Source: Struthio camelus (taxonomy: Eukaryota > Chordata > Aves > Struthioniformes > Struthionidae). From it: a DNA stretch of 64,000 nucleotides. The notes beneath the pieces are model-generated. The model had not been told where the DNA came from. It saw only the letters and a program-made list of their open reading frames with translations, and ran no database searches. The position numbers and the translations under genes were made by a program. This document shows, one piece after another, positions 1-15,100 of the stretch (position 1 is the first letter of the stretch; the number at the start of each line of letters is the position of its first letter). The stretch lies in assembly GCF_040807025.1 (NCBI RefSeq), contig NC_090945.1, positions 51,241,588-51,305,587 on the forward strand, in the 5' to 3' direction.

Positions 1-3000
1 AGAACTCCCTCTGAAGTTGAATATATCTTCTTTCAAATCTTTAAAGAAAATAGCAATGCTTGTTTTCCTGCAGAAAAGAGGGCCATCATCTCCTCATGCT
101 CTGGTCAAGTTCTTTCACAACCACATTTCCTAATTTCCTTTCAGATCTATAACTACCATAGGAACAACCACAAGACACTTATGACATTTATGATTACATC
201 AAGAGTGTAGATCTTTTAACAATGCAGATTTCTGCTATTATTTCACTAGCAGAAAAGTCACAATTTCAGACTTGCCATCCTGAGGTCAAGTGTTCTGCTG
301 ACTCATACGCAGACCAAACCAGGACTGTTCCCAACTAAGTCACAGTGATACTGACTCCTTTCGGTGTCTGAAACTACATGGGGATTTAGCTCATAAAGGC
401 ATTTCCCAAATATCTCAAATCACAGGGCAGCATCACCTCCGTTTCACATATTGAGAAAGAGAGGCAAAGAGGAGCGCACTGATTCGGCCATGCAGCAAAC
501 GAATACCAAGGATATGAACAAAAACCAAGAAACGTTCATGTCTCTGCCTGCTACTAAGACCCACTGCTTCAATGAGGAGTGGCAAGATAAAAGTACATAC
601 ATGTTCTCTGTTACTCACATGTCTACCAGGTAGAGAATAAGCCTGAAAAAACAAGCATCTTTACTTCTTTTTCCAATGAAAGAGACCAAATCTATATGGC
701 AAAACTCCCCTGACATAATTCAGTGAAAGGTGGCAAAAGATACAACCCCATACCACCACAGTTTGGCAAAGGTTCCTGGCATCAGTACAGAGACAACTGA
801 AGAGTTGACAGTTTATTTCACCCCAAAAATAAGGAGTCTTGCCATGCCCACACCCAGTGTCTTGGCAAAACATTACTACCCCAGGCTTAACTGTCCTGCA
901 CCACTCCAGATACTGTTGCAACTGATATTTTCAGAAATCCCCACAGTGCTTAAATCAGTTCTTGAATACTAGTTAAAAAATAAAAATAAGAACACACCCA
1001 CCTGAGCTTGTTAAAATGAGGAATAAGTGTTTCAAGGCCATAGAAGTGACCCAGATGACCTCTCTTTGCTTCCGCTTGTCCTCAGCTCCGTCACTGATGA
1101 AACATTCCTATGGAATGGTCTGCTAAGGTCATTTCTGAGCTCAATCAGTCCTTTCTGGAGATGACCTCCCACATACCACACCTGGACACCCCTAGGATCT
1201 CCATGACATACTAAGATACTTAAACACGCCATTCTCTGCATATTCTCCTTTTTATATTTTTCCAATATGAACTATTTTCCTTATAGAACACCAATAAGTG
1301 ATAAAAACAAGTCAAAGTAGAAAAATGTCAGTGCTCTAGTTTTCTTTGTAATTGTCAGTATTGACCTCTTTCATTGTATAAAATGTGTTTGATATCTAAA
1401 ATCATCGCAATAGTAGTCTGCATAAAAAATAGTCTGCCTGTTGCAACTGCAGCACTGATTTTTTTACTCCATTGTTACTTACAGATTGACAAACTCCTGA
1501 ATTTCTTTTCTTGCATACATCCTTAGGAATGACACAGTGACACCACAACTCTAATAGCACCGTAGATTCAACATCAAGGCTACTGGGTCTCACATTCAAG
1601 TGTGCCACAAAATCACAACCTTAACTTCTGGGCTTTCCCTATTTATTTATAAGGTCTTATATTTCTAGTGATATTCAGGCCTTTGTGACCTCCATAACCT
1701 TGCAGAATTGCCACAGTAAATGGAACCAGAGAACAAAATCTGCTCATTCACCTTCATACAGTGATTATAAGAAGAGGAAGCAAAAAAAGATTCCCTCTTC
1801 TAACTGTCAAGGAAAGGTCTACAACATCTGCATTCAGGTAAAACGTAGCAGCAGGACAAGAGTTTGTGCTCTGGGGATTTTTTGCTTCTTTAAGCAGAAT
1901 TAAGTGATAAATCTGGTATTTTGCCTGATGTTTCTCCGACAGAAAATCAAAATCAAGCATCTGAAGGCATGAAGCTGAGACTGAATGTTCAGTGGCTAGT
2001 CACATCAACATTGAGCTAATGTATGACTGTGCTTTGACTTCTGCCAAACTATCACACAAAGCTCTCCTGTGTCCTGTTCCTCTTGAGGCTCGCGAAGAGC
2101 TTTCAGCAGCACTTGCCCTTCCCAGGATTATCCTGAATTAGGTCAGAGTTTATCTGAAGGGAGGAGGGACCGTGTCTTCTGCTTTCTGTTTGCATGCCAC
2201 CTAGCATAAGAAGATCTTTATCTGCAATCAGGGCTCTTTAAAGTTGTCAAAATCACAAGTAGTGTTAGAACATGTCAGATACACTTACATAAATCCAGAG
2301 CAACTCATTGGAGTTAATGATAACTCAATGATGTGAGGAAAACTTTGGATGAATTTGGGAGAATGAAATCAGACTCAAACTCCATCTTGCATCTACAAAA
2401 CCCCCAGGATAACCCCCACTTAGCTCTGGGAATTATTCTGCCTTCAAAATCGTGAACAAAACAGTCTGGAGCTCCAGTGGTAATATTTATTTTTTTGTCC
2501 TTTCATAAAGAATTGTTCAGGTAAATTTGGGAGGAAGCACTTTTTTGTGCTGAAAAAATTCAAGTAAATTTAAACACATTTGAACTTTGAGATATACTTG
2601 AAAACTTGTTCAAATTCTCTCTGTGGTAAAGTCTCAATCCTACACTGATTCACTATAGATAAACCTCTTGTCCACCATGGAGACCTGTTGAAGTTTCAGA
2701 AAGAGTAACTCACAGGACCAGGACCTAAGAAGGCAGAGTTAAATGAACAGCATCTATTTGACTAAAAATGGCACTGTGTCACAAAAAGATGTAGAGGAGA
2801 TCATCTGAAGTTCATGAGAAGGCAAGAGTAAAAGGACTCCTACAAGCAAGGTTTGTCTAAAAATGAAAAAGGACAGACTCTTGTGTGATGGGAGGTTCCC
2901 CAGCTCTTTACATTGGTGTTCACCAGGCAGTTGTTCCACCACTGGAACAGGATTGAGTCGTTACCACACTGGACACATGAAGAACAACAGATATCATTAC

Positions 3001-5934
3001 AGGAACAACAAGGTTTTGGGAAAAATGTGCAAGACCGTTTTCAGATTTGACATTTACCTGAAAAATATTGGAGGAGGGTGGGCAGGAAAGATGGAGAGGA
3101 AAAAAAAAAACCCCCCAAACTGTCTAATAAATAAAGAGACTGTAATGAATTGAAAATCCTTATCCTTCAGAAGATGGTAAAAATCCCTCCAGGTTACTAA
3201 TAAAGCGACTGTTGGCAGTTCCTCAGATATTTGACATTCAGTGATGTTTATAAAAATCTGAAAAGTGAGAACACTGGTAAAAGTCAAGTATAGAAATTTC
3301 ACAAAGTTCGGTTCCCAGAGTGCATACTGAACTGTCATCAGAAAACAAGCAATGCTCTTCTGAATTTGGTAAAGTTATGGCCGGATCTGACCTTCCGCCT
3401 TCCAAAACAAAAAGAAGAAAGGAAAAAAACAGAGGGGAAAAAAGCTACATCTTCTGAATGTCACTGATCAAGGTCATTTTGGTACAAATCATCCAAGAGA
3501 CAGTAGTGCAAGTGTACAATAATTCTAGGATTATAAAATAGGTAGTGATTTAGTCTAGAGGAATTTTTGGATGCATAATTTCAAAACTTTACTGTTTTGC
3601 AGAAAATAATGCCATCATGTTCAAGACAAAGTAGTCTCTCCAAAACTAGCTATTTCAAAGCACAGGCATATACAGAAACTTGTACAACAAAGCAGTTGTC
3701 AACATCAGCTAATAGAGATGTCTATAATCCAAACCACTGCAACCGTTCAACTATTACAGTTTTCTGGAAGCAATATGCATTGATAATCAAAACCAAAAGC
3801 CTAGCAAAATAATCAGCAAGTAAAACACACACACAAGCTGAGATTTTGGACAGAGTAACTACAGAAGGGGGAAGTTATGTGTAAAGTGATTTCAAATCCT
3901 TTTTACTATTGTTTATTTTAGTGACATAAGCTCCCCTCCAGCTACCACCCACTGAAACAAAACAAGCCAAAAAAAAAAAGTGGGAACTTCTGTTTTCACT
4001 GAAAACGTGTAACATCTGCTCAGCTCCATCCCAGGTGCAGAAGCGACTGTTCTGGTCTAAACTGTTACACTCCGCAGGTGCAGCCACCACAGGTATTCAG
4101 CCCTGCAAGGCTGTACTCATAAAGCTGTCTCCTCCCCAGCTGTTCATGATGAAGTACAGGAAGCTGAACATGTAAGACCTGAATAATTTCAAAATGTTCT
4201 TGCTAATATACTATCAGATTGATCTGCCGTGATAAACTTGATTTCTGTTTTAATTCCTCTGTAATTTTAGGCTCTATTTTTGCAAACGATATATCTTAAG
4301 GGGAGCAATCCTGTTGTCTGCAGTCTGGTCACTTTTAGGAATAAGGGTTTCTGGATTGTGTCCTTAAACAAGGAAAAGATACACAGTACATACAGAATGG
4401 ATAAAAAAGTAAAGTAGCTACAGTACAGTTTGGCAACCTCATTTTACACAACTTGCCATCCAATGATTTTTCTTCCCACAGATACAGACATACATTATTA
4501 TTGCTTACAACTAACATGTGTAATAATATATGGTCTACTTAACAGATATATGTATTTTTTTAATTCCTCCACAAGGAAGAGGCTCCCTACCCACCGCTTA
4601 CAGCGCTTCATGTAAAACACAGCCAGCATTTTCAGGTATAACTTGTTATCAGGTTGTTAAACTCCTGTTAAGACTCAGTCTGTTTGTTTTTTAATCAGAA
4701 TGATGTTTCTGTAATACTCATTAGTGGTCTACAGAAATCCTAGATTCAGTAAGGCAAAGTGCTCTTTTTCCTTCAGCTCAGCATTGCTTCCTAAGGAAAA
4801 GTCTTCTCAGATGGTAAAGCTGAACTTGTGATTATCTTTCTACAGCAAGATCTTGGCTGCACGACAGAAAAATTAAAGGAGCCTGCTGATCAGCTAAAAT
4901 ACTACAGCTCAAAGTATGTTTGGAAGATAGCCAAAGTCTTGGAATTGTTTCGCCATGAAATCTGCTTTTAGACAGGAAGAACAGGAAAATTTTTAGACTG
5001 GAAGAGGTTTCATGATGAAAAGCTTGGAAATCAAGCCCATTGTTCACATCCAGTCAAGCCTGTCCCTCCCTGCTTCTTGCTCCCCACTCCCCACCATAGG
5101 CATGCCCATGCATACAAGTGCACCCCCCCCACAATCTATTCCTCTTACACACTTTCAGGAGTTGTTTTCAATAAGCTGCTCGATATTGAATTAAAAATTC
5201 TATTGCTGATTTGCCATTTGAGTAAGCTGTGCTTCATTTATACAACATAGGTCATAGAGAAAACTGCTCTTTTAACTTCAACCACTTTAAACCTCCTGAC
5301 TCCTCAACACAAACTAAGTTCCAACGCTACTGAGAGGCTCTACCTCCTTTTTTTCCTGTGTCTTCCTGAAGTGCAGCATTGGTCTGCAGTTACATTTCAG
5401 AGATCATATACTCTGTCTTACATGCTGTACATTCAGTACAGCATAGATATACATTTAAATGCAGCTGACATATCTAGAACTTTAGTGATCTTGGGGCAAC
5501 CAACTACAATGCAGGGAATTCTTCATGGCTGTTACTGCTAGTGAACTATTGCAGTCATGCTCTCATTGAAGTCAGCAAGAATTCAGTCCACGGTTTAAGC
5601 CTGGAAATCACAGGCAACTGAAAAGCAGAACCTGGACAGCCGTGAAGCACTCTCTGAAGCAGCGTATCTGGCCAGCTTTGCTTTAGCTGGGACATCCAAG
5701 GAGTGCCCTCACTCCCTACCCAGGCCTGCATTTAGCTGGGCATTTCCCTTTTGCACCCAGCAAGGATTGGATACAGCGTAGTAGTAGCCCTAGCGCTTGC
5801 AAGAACACTTGCTCTGCACCAGTCCCACCTTAGGTCTCATACAAACCGTTCAAGAGGTTTTCATAATATCAACTGTCATCACCCTTGATGTTGGGCTGTG
5901 GTTTCACAACACAATAAATCTGGTTTTATAACCA
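1..5934. other. AT-rich intergenic sequence, no gene seen
   Basis: Open frames here are short (under about 100 codons), overlap on both strands and lack paired splice sites or recognisable domains. Only ordinary A- or T-runs and a short CA run near 3,825 are visible. I see no RNA gene and no second transposon copy that I can name. Confidence 0.6.
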
Positions 5935-6482
5935 GAGGTGATCCTGCCCCTCTACTCAGCCCTGGGGAGGCCTCACCTGGAGTACTGTGTCCAGTTCTGG
6001 GCTCCCCAGTACAAGAGAGACATGGCACTGCTGGAGGGAGTCCAGCGGAGGGCTACCAAGATGATTAGAGGGCTGGAGCATCTCTCCTATGAAGAAAGAC
6101 TGCAAGAGCTGGGCCTGTTCAGCCTGGAGAAGAGAAGACTGAGAGGGGATCTCATCAACGTGTACAAGTATCTGAAGGGGGAGTGTCAAGAGGATGAGGC
6201 CAGCCTCTTCTCCGTGGTGCCCAGCAACAGGACAAGAGGCAACGGGCAGAAACTGAACCACAGGAAGTTCCATCTGAACCTGAGAAAAAACTTCTTCACT
6301 GTGAGGGAGACAGAGCACTGGAGCAGGTTGCCCAGAGAGGTAGTGGAGTCTCCTTCGCTGGAGATATTCAAAACCCGTCTGGATGTGATCCTGGGCAATA
6401 TGCTCTAGGTGACCCTGCTTGAGCAGGGAGGTTGGACTAGATGATCTCCAGAGGTTCCTTCCAACCTAAACGATTCTGTGAT
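5935..6482 (+). mobile_element. CR1 LINE, 5'-truncated copy with 3' end
   Basis: This is the 3' end of a chicken-repeat-1 (CR1) non-LTR retrotransposon in + orientation. The sequence encodes the C-terminal part of ORF2 after the reverse transcriptase core; hallmarks are [31 protein letters not shown] and [15 protein letters not shown]. After the stop comes the CR1 3' UTR (GACCCTGCTTGAGCAGG, then GATGATCTCCAGAGG), ending in a single copy of the terminal octamer ATTCTGTG at 6473-6480. Everything 5' of the last ~550 bp of a full element is missing, the usual outcome of incomplete target-primed reverse transcription. The remaining ORF2 frame is open, so the copy is not strongly decayed. It cannot mobilise itself. 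Identification is from family knowledge; subfamily was not assigned. Confidence 0.96.
5938..6408 (+). pseudogene. CR1 ORF2 C-terminal fragment (156 codons open)
   Basis: An uninterrupted 156-codon frame covers the C-terminal tail of CR1 ORF2. The endonuclease and the catalytic reverse transcriptase motifs (such as the YxDD box) lie upstream in a full element and are absent here. It has no promoter or proper start of its own, so it is treated as a remnant and not a host gene. The open frame suggests a fairly recent insertion or chance retention. Confidence 0.9.
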
Positions 6483-8903
6483 AACTCCTGCTATTGAATC
6501 AAAATTACCTTGCATCAGATGGCAGCAGCACAGGCTTTGCTAAGTCAAACTTCTTTCAGAAGTTCTGACAATTTAACTCTGCAGTGGCAGGCTAGAGACT
6601 AGCTCAGGTACTGTCCCATCTTCCTTCCGCTGGCATCAGAGAGCACAGATACCATCAACTTCATGTCAGCTGCTCTAGTTCATTTGACAGAAATGCAGTT
6701 GCATGTCCTCAACTGATTTGTGGTCTGATATTAATGGAACAGCAGCTTTAGTCTGCTTGAACTGTTCTTAACTGGTATACGTGCCTTTCTGATTCCACTG
6801 TGGCAAGCAATGATTATTAGCACAGCACACTGCCAAGAATGTTCCAGCACACTGCTATCTGATTTGCATCCAAATCTGATCAAGTCTGTCTCCCACCTTC
6901 TCCTTCCCTTCCCTCCCATTTTCCTTCCCACAGGATCATTGATAACTTAAACTGGATCTTAATTCTAAACTTCAGATAAGCCATTCTCTCCCCACCTCCC
7001 CAGAAGTGTTATATTAGCCTCTTCATCTAGAAAATTATTTTAAAATTCCTTAGTGCATTTTACATGACTGAAATACAGCTTTTAGAGCAATAGCTGTAGA
7101 GGAAATAATTTTCAATGAATATTTAGATACCATTTGCCTCCAAGTTAATTTTGTTCCAAGCTTGAGAGGGCATGACAATTTTCATATATACACATGGGAG
7201 GGATTTTCTTCACTGAAGGTTAAGTATGACTGAGACATATTTAGGAAACACTTTGAAGACTTTTGTCTGTACTATGTCTATCCTTAGCAACATATAGGCA
7301 ATTTCATAATTCCAGTTTTACATAACTGTCTCTAGGAACACTTGCAGCCACTAGAGAAATACTGATGCAATCATACAGCCCCTCATGGTTTTGAGAACTG
7401 AACAGAGTTCATTAGGATCCCAGCCCAAGCTGCCTCACACTTATCGAAGAGAATCATCTTCTCTGTATGACCCTTTTCACAGAGCCCTATTCCAAGAGAA
7501 TTTGCCACCCCTCATAGTGGAAGAGTTAGGGAGCCCAGCCCTCCAAGTAACCTCTCCTTGAAAGCTCTGGGAGACAAAGTCCACCTACCTTGGCTCACAG
7601 CGAACTATATCTCCACACAACTGTCAACTGCTTGGTCCCAGCTTGTCCCTTCAGCCAACAGGAGGATGAGAGTCTGGAGAAAAGATAACACAGTTCCATT
7701 TTGTACTTCTGAAAGAGGCTTACAGAGTTGAACGAGTAACAAGTTATGTATGCCCCTATGACCTGAACCACATAAGCGTTCCTTCCCCTGTTGCCCAGGC
7801 AGCATATTCTCACCTAGAGCCAGGCCTGATCTTGCGTAGAACATATTACAGGCTTTTACAGTCAGTGCTTCCTTATGAAACCCCCTCTGCATACTTTGCA
7901 GACTACATACTTAATTTGTAAGCCTCTCTCTCTCGTTACAGAATCATCAGAATCCACAGATTTTATGCATATACATCCTAAAATATAATATAATTCATCC
8001 AGGACATCAAATCCATCATGTAGATTACATGCACAAAACCAAACAGCTGTTACTCATCAGAACAAGCTCTATCAAAGTATACAGGAACACTCAATCAAAG
8101 CAGAAAAAGATTTTACAGGACAACTAACCCACCTCTTTCTTCTCAATCCTGACCTGTTAAGAAGGCCTACAAAATACTTCAAAAATAAATGTGGGAACTA
8201 AAATTAATAGATCTACTTGCTACTAAGCACACCAGACTCACAGAGACAGTAGTTTTGCAGCACATCTCTCTGCCATCTTATGTTACCACGAATGTTGTCT
8301 GTCTGATCCCTCCTCCCTTACAGGAACTCAGGGCTTTATCACTTCCTATCACACCCCTAAGAGGGATGCTAACATCCCTCTGTGTTCTACAAGCTCTTTT
8401 TTTTTTTTTTAATTGTCTAATTGATTAAGCCAATTGACTTAGCTCAGAGCAATAGTTTCCAAGCTATAATTAGCTTGAGGTTTGCTGATTCTGTTTCAGG
8501 CATAAAGGATGCATATGTCTGAAAGCCTACCAGTGTCTTCCAACAGTATTAGATGGCCCAAGAAAAGACAGTTACATCTTACTACAAACCCTTCTTCTCC
8601 CCTATGTTTACCAGACGCTACATCACATTTTCAGATCAGTTTTTGACCATAAGCATTATTTAAAGACACATATAATGGTTACAATAGCATGGAAATCTTA
8701 ACATATTGCTGGACTAGGGTATATAGACTGTCCTAAAGACTTATTTGAAAATGATGGTATAGTGACGATCAACAATCTTGAAAGTCCTTCCTTAGTCTTC
8801 TTCAACTTCTAGTTCTTGGAAAGGCAACGAATTGTCTTTGTGCGTGGACAATATCCTGCGCTCCACAGGAGGGCTGTGAAAGGCATGTGTTCTAGCATCT
8901 TAG

Positions 8904-8956
8904 CACAACTCTCTAAATGCATTAATTTTACCTCACAACTCTCCAAATGCATTAAT
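8904..8956. repeat. 23 bp direct repeat, two copies
   Basis: The unit CACAACTCTCTAAATGCATT plus AAT at 8904-8926 recurs at 8934-8956 with one T-to-C change, at a 30 bp spacing. It looks like a local tandem duplication. No function is apparent. Confidence 0.85.
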
Positions 8957-9091
8957 ATGTCAGGTAACGCCAGACCACTGATGAGCTGGGTGGTAATTTC
9001 CCATCATGCTGCCACCGTAATGTCTGAAAGTGATCTTACAAGCTAATTGCATTCAGGTATCCTAGAATTCCAGAGAAAACACGGAAACTGC

Positions 9092-9110
9092 GGGGCGGGG
9101 GGGGGGGGGG
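9092..9110. repeat. Poly-G tract (G4, C, G14)
   Basis: A run of 14 consecutive G follows GGGGC inside otherwise balanced DNA. It can form G-quadruplexes on the + strand, and it is a site where the assembled length is likely to be unreliable. Confidence 0.9.
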
Positions 9111-12100
9111 AGTGCTAAGGACTCACTTACTAGAATTCTCTCTTCTAAAGCACATGAGTTACACATCCTATTAAGGCACAATACACTGTAGCAAACTCTT
9201 GCCCCACCACCTTTGAAAGAAATCTCAGCTCCATGATACATTTTTCAAATTCTTCTGCCATTCAACTCCAGAACTGTGAGTAAAAAGGGTGGGCGGCCAC
9301 ACCACACCGTAATCTAGCAGTGCTCACCTGGCAGTAATACCAGGCTCTCCTGATCCACTCTGGATTAGGATATCATAGATTTACCAAGGGATGGCTATTT
9401 TGAAGATAAAATAAAATGCAGTATGGACCGCTTCCAAAGATATTAACTTTGACATCTTGGATATGTTCTTAGAACAGTCTCAGAAGCATTAAGGGGAAAT
9501 TGCCTCCATTTCTGACCTAGTTCCATTGGGAAATCCATTTATTTTATCCTGAAATCTGCTTGTACTGCACAGGATTCTTCTTCTTGCAAGAAGGGTGCCA
9601 AATTTATGAAGCTGATCATTTACTGACAACTTCATGTCACACAGGGTGACATGCTTTTAAATTAACTTACACACCTGTGGGGAATATTTTGTTTATAAAG
9701 TTATTTTACTGCTTTGTGACTTCTTTTTGATTCTGAATATCCTCTGAAAAAAAATATTCTGAGTGCCTTGTCCTGCTTCTGAAATGTGCAGAGTAACTCA
9801 TTGCAAATGAGCTACTCTCAGTAACGCAAAGTGTTATTGCCCCCGAGCTCCGCTAACTAAGGTTGTCTGAGTCATGGCTTTTCTACCTGTTTTAAGTCTC
9901 TGTTTTAACTGTTGTCTCTAAGCGATGAAGTCCAGGGTTCCAAGTCCAACCGTTTTTGTTTCCTTCTTATGTGTAGCCACATATATGACTTTGCTCTGGC
10001 AGCCCTATTTTATCAATTACAAATGGTTAGTCCTGAGCGCTCAGCATCTCTCAGTAGTCTAGATAAAGCTGAATTTTGCTTGCTTTAAGCATTAGGCAGA
10101 ATAGCACATTTTGTTCTCCCCTTTGGAGAGGGGAAAGTTTATTTTTGCAGTGGTGGCAGAAGGGCTCTGACAGACACTGCTCTCAGAGGCTCTGCATGCC
10201 ACGGCTAAGTGAACTCCCTGATCCCAGTAATGGGAAGGCATGGTCTAGTTCAGCTCCTTGCATGCCTGTACGCCCACAGTATTCAGCCTATGCCTAGTCC
10301 CCTCCCTCCTCACCACCCCCAAAATACATATATATAATGCTGCTAACCCAGGGAGAATAGAAGAGGGAAGAACAGCCAATTTGCAGCCCCTCATCATTCA
10401 CATGACCTGTAAGCTTGAGATTTGGAGGATCTGCCTGCCTGTTTTCCCCGACTCCACACACACTCTGTCTTCAGGACATGATTTTCCCACCCACATCAGT
10501 CTAACCTGTGGGCAACTGCCAATTTTCCCTGTATCTAATGCCAGGTTTAGAAAGCTCAGTTCCTTGTACTATAAAAATAATTTAACACACTACAAAGGGC
10601 CAGAAATTGGGGCATGAACTTCACACATAGGGTTATCTAGCAGCTCCTGACCAAACCACTCGCTATCAGTTTTACCGTCCTCTAAAATTAAGCATAACTA
10701 CATAGCCCTGCTTCGCAGACCACTGCGGCACTACTGCATGAACTCAGGTACTCGGACTAGTAGCAGACGTCACAGAAGCACCATGTATTTACTCCTGTCT
10801 TCAGGAGGAACCCTTTTTCCAGGTTTACTGATTGGACTTGTAGTTATAGGGTAACATTAGTTTTATGCTTCCATGTCTTAATACTTACTGCTCTCAAAGC
10901 ACTTTGACATAGTACGGTGCAAACAGATATGTCTCTGCACAAAAACTGAAAGTGAAAGTTTGCCTGAATAAAGAAATCAAATTCATTAAACTAAATAGGT
11001 TTCTAAAGCCATTTGATAAATTAGTGAGTGGAGGTTATTAAAGCTGTTTAAGAACACTTAGGCTTACGTCACATTTTACACCAATATCGGTGTATTCACC
11101 CAAAGGGGTTCAGTTGTTGAGCTATTATGTATTAACCGATACTATTTCATTAAAATCAGATTTGATCTCAAGAAGAGGTTGCGGAAGAGAAGGGAAAAAG
11201 AATATTAGTTTACTATCATTCTCTACATCTTTTTTGCATTGTCAAGTTGGTTTATTGCAGAGTTGTTTGGGTATTCTTGCAAAATCAATTCTAATTTACT
11301 TGACAATTATATTTGTTTACTTCGTTTCCAAAGAAAAGCTGACTGTAACACATCAGTGTGCATGTTCTCAACACTGGAGCTCTCTTACATGTTACCACAG
11401 GTATATTTTATCTTAAAGCTGGCATCTACACATTTATTTTATTTCCCTGAGAATGGTTTCAAAGAGACAAAAGGAAAATATTTGTTCTATTTAGGAGTCA
11501 CAAAGCAAGCAGGAAAAACTTTATGGCAAATAAATGCATTCTGTGGACCATGAGGTCAGAAGTGAGACACTGTTTTGTTTGCAGCTGAAGTCCAAAAGAT
11601 CCCAAGTTATGCCAAAACCCAAACTGCCTTGGCTGGGAGAGTATCACTACATTTGAAAAATGCATCAAGAAAGGGATGCTTAATCACACTTCATGCTTCT
11701 GCCTTCAAGCCCTGTAGCTAGACTTACAAAGACAAATGTACCTCAGCCTGAAAATCCAGTATAGTATCTACATTTTCTCACATTTCTCATCCTGGATCAA
11801 ACCCAAGAAATGGAGGAGAACAGACACTTAAGGACGCGGGTAGTCTCCTCTTGTATTACTGCTACTTGCAATATCCACTCTCTCCATCACCCTTAAAGAG
11901 CCTTGCCCTTCTCTGCTGTGCTGATATTACTTGAACTTCACCTAGATCTTTCCAATCAGTCTCAAAACTTTTCTTTCTCTCATCTTCTCAGTTTGTCACT
12001 TTCATCCACAGTATTTTCATTTTCTGCTTGAGGAACCACCCCATCCCTCAGTTACATGTTTCAGTATCATCACAAGTTCATTCAATTTGCAGACTTTTAG

Positions 12101-15100
12101 TTTTAACTGTTCTGTTCATAAGAAGGTGTTAATTTAAGATGTCCTTGGCACACAGCATCCTCTGCAATTCCTCCATTATGTACGCGCTCCTCTGTGGCCA
12201 TCATCTCCTGGCTGCACCCCTGAGCTTTCCCCTGAGACACTCCCTCTCCCTGCAAGATCCAGTCAGCAAATAACACTTACTTACACTTTAGGCCTTTTTT
12301 CTTGGCCTCACCTTCTCTGATCCATTAGCATGGTGCTATTTCTCACTGTCCTGTAGCCTCTTCTACTTTACATTCCTTTTCCCTTCTCTCCAGCTAACCC
12401 AGTCCTACTAGTCCACAAACACCTGCTTCCTGCACTGATGCTACAGAGCATCTCTGAGAGCAGTCCTATAACAAGGGTGATCTTTATGACAACCGTATTC
12501 TCTCCTCTTCCAGAGGCACCACGTTCTTCAGTTTGGCCCCTGCCTCTACCACAAAGCTTTTGCACACAAGCTTGCTGATTTCACCCAAGAAAATTTAACA
12601 GTACACATTTCCACACAACTCGCCTTTCATTCTCCCATATCAGCAGATCAAAAAGTTCTCATCTTCATATGAGTTGATCTTGCTTCCAGCCTAGGACAAC
12701 AAATACCACTACTACTCAATAGGAAAACAAAGCAAAGCCAAGCCTTTCAGACAGAGCTTTTTTCATAAACAGATGAAAGAAAAACATTCAGCTCCCTGAA
12801 CAAAGCACCTCAGCATTCTTTCAGGCCAAGCAGTAGTACCTCTCTCCAAATAACCTAGCAGGTGAAATACCAACTAGAAATACAGTTCTTCCACAGGACC
12901 ACTCCTCAAATAAGCAAGCAGTCCTGATTAGAGCCACTAATTCTATTTGCTCCATCTGCACCAGGGCCTAGTGTATCAACTGGGAATTATGCTCCTGGGC
13001 TGACTCCCAGAACCCCTGTGCTGTTTTCGCTAAACGGGATCAGCTGCTCCCCTTGTCCTTAAAGGCCTTTACTCCCTGTTACACCGCTCTTTTCTCTAAG
13101 TCTTTGCTTGCCCTGGTAACCCCAGCCCATCTGAATGATTGATGTAGCTCACACCTGCTCTATTCCCTCCTCTTACCCTGCACCTCCACCTGCCATTCTC
13201 CTCTCTCAGGACACACGGTCCAGCCTCTCCCAACCACTGACATTTACGCTTATGCACTGACTTTCCAAAACACTTACACATTTTCCTCTTTCCTTTCATC
13301 TCAGTGCTTTATTTCTGCACTATTACACTGGAAGGCCTTTAGAGTAACTGCTAAATTTAGGCTATCAGTATACTGGAACTGCCATCCATCAAGCTGTGCT
13401 ACAGCTTCTCACTGTCTCCTTCTACCCTGCCGAAATGTCTCTAGTTTTTGACCCAGGCTAAGCTCCTTGGGGTGAGAACATATTTTTGCTCACAACCTAT
13501 GAGCACATGGTCCAAGAGCAACCTGCTCGGTGCTGCAGTAATTACTAGCAACAGCAGGGTGACCTATGGCAAAATATTTCACAGCTTGACTGCTTCACAA
13601 AAGGAAATACATCCTTCCTATTTTGTCTTTAAGTATTTTTATTCAGCTGTTTTATTGGCCCTCAGGGTAACTGGGAGGAAAGGAGAACAGTGCACATAAA
13701 TCTTAAGATGTATAAGTAGAATAGCATCTAAGTCAAACATACTCAGCATTCCCTGAAGGCAGGGAATTTTCAGATTTTATGCTGAAAATAATTTCATTTT
13801 AACAACTAGTGGTTTAAGTCCTAACTGAGTACACAGACATTTCAAGCTCATGATCTGTAGGTCATCATGCTTTTTTTTACCTGCAGCTCAGTGAAATTAT
13901 TCATAACTTCACATCAATTGCATACCTCCACTTCACCATCTACTCAAAACCATGCTTTTTCCAAAACCGTTTTCTTTCAACATTTCCAAAACAAGAGAGT
14001 TCAGCCTGTCATTTCAAACTATGCTTTCAAACTAAATTTAGTTTTAAAATAGACTGAAAGCAAAAAGGATTGTTTCATTCAAGCCAGTGCAAATTTGGAG
14101 GATCATTGTTTCAGCCAAGAAAACTGAAGCCAAAATTATTCCCATCCCTCCATTTTTTTTTTCACATTCTCATCAAATCAGAAAAGTATTATTAGAACAA
14201 CTGCAATCTGCAAGCAACTGCCTCAGGCTAAATAATACATCAGCTTCTCTTGGTTTCCAGAGCTGCAAAGCAATGGATGTCTATTTGCACTGTTATTTTT
14301 CCACCTATGCAACTGGTACAATTGCCATGAGTATCATGCCATCAGCAGTCCATATTACCGAAGGCTGCTGGAGGAGAATACATGAGACACTCTCAGACGA
14401 GCTACGGTCCTCCCAGGGAAGAGCTGTACAAATCTCCAGTAGCTAAAAGTAGTTCTGCTAGTGAGAGGCTACGCGGTAGTTACCTGGGCAGCACCAGCTC
14501 CCACACATGAGATCGGGTCCTGGAGCCCCCAGGCTTGGGGCTGGGGCTGGTCATACCTGAATGTGTCCTGCTCACCCAGGAACACCGCTGCAGATTCCTG
14601 AGTGCCATCTGGTGGCCCTTTACCTTTTTGAGCCGTATGGCTGTCTGAGCACATCTTGGTGGCACAGTGCTCCCGCAAAACGCAGGCATGGGGTAGTTTG
14701 CCAAAGGGCCACAGCTGCACAAAGCTGCCCAGGCAGAATGCATGGGAGTTGTGCTTGCAAACTCGCAGAGCTATACACCTGAGCGGATATTAGGGAATCA
14801 GTTAATTATTGTGTTCAAAAAATGAATTTGTAGTGGTGAAAGGTGCCTCTCCTCCATCAACCAACTTTGTGGTATTAATTTTTTAATATCTTTTTCCTGT
14901 CTAGTAACCTGTCTACTGCTATTGTCTGCCCATTTACTAGCAATATCAATAGGGCTAAGAGAAACCTCTCTGCTCATTCCACTTCTGCAGTCCAATACTC
15001 CCCATGTATTTGGCCACATCTCTATGGCCTATGTGTGCAGCAGCCAACATATTTCAGGTGCCCTTCCCATAACTATTCATCAGCGCCTATTTTGTTCCTG

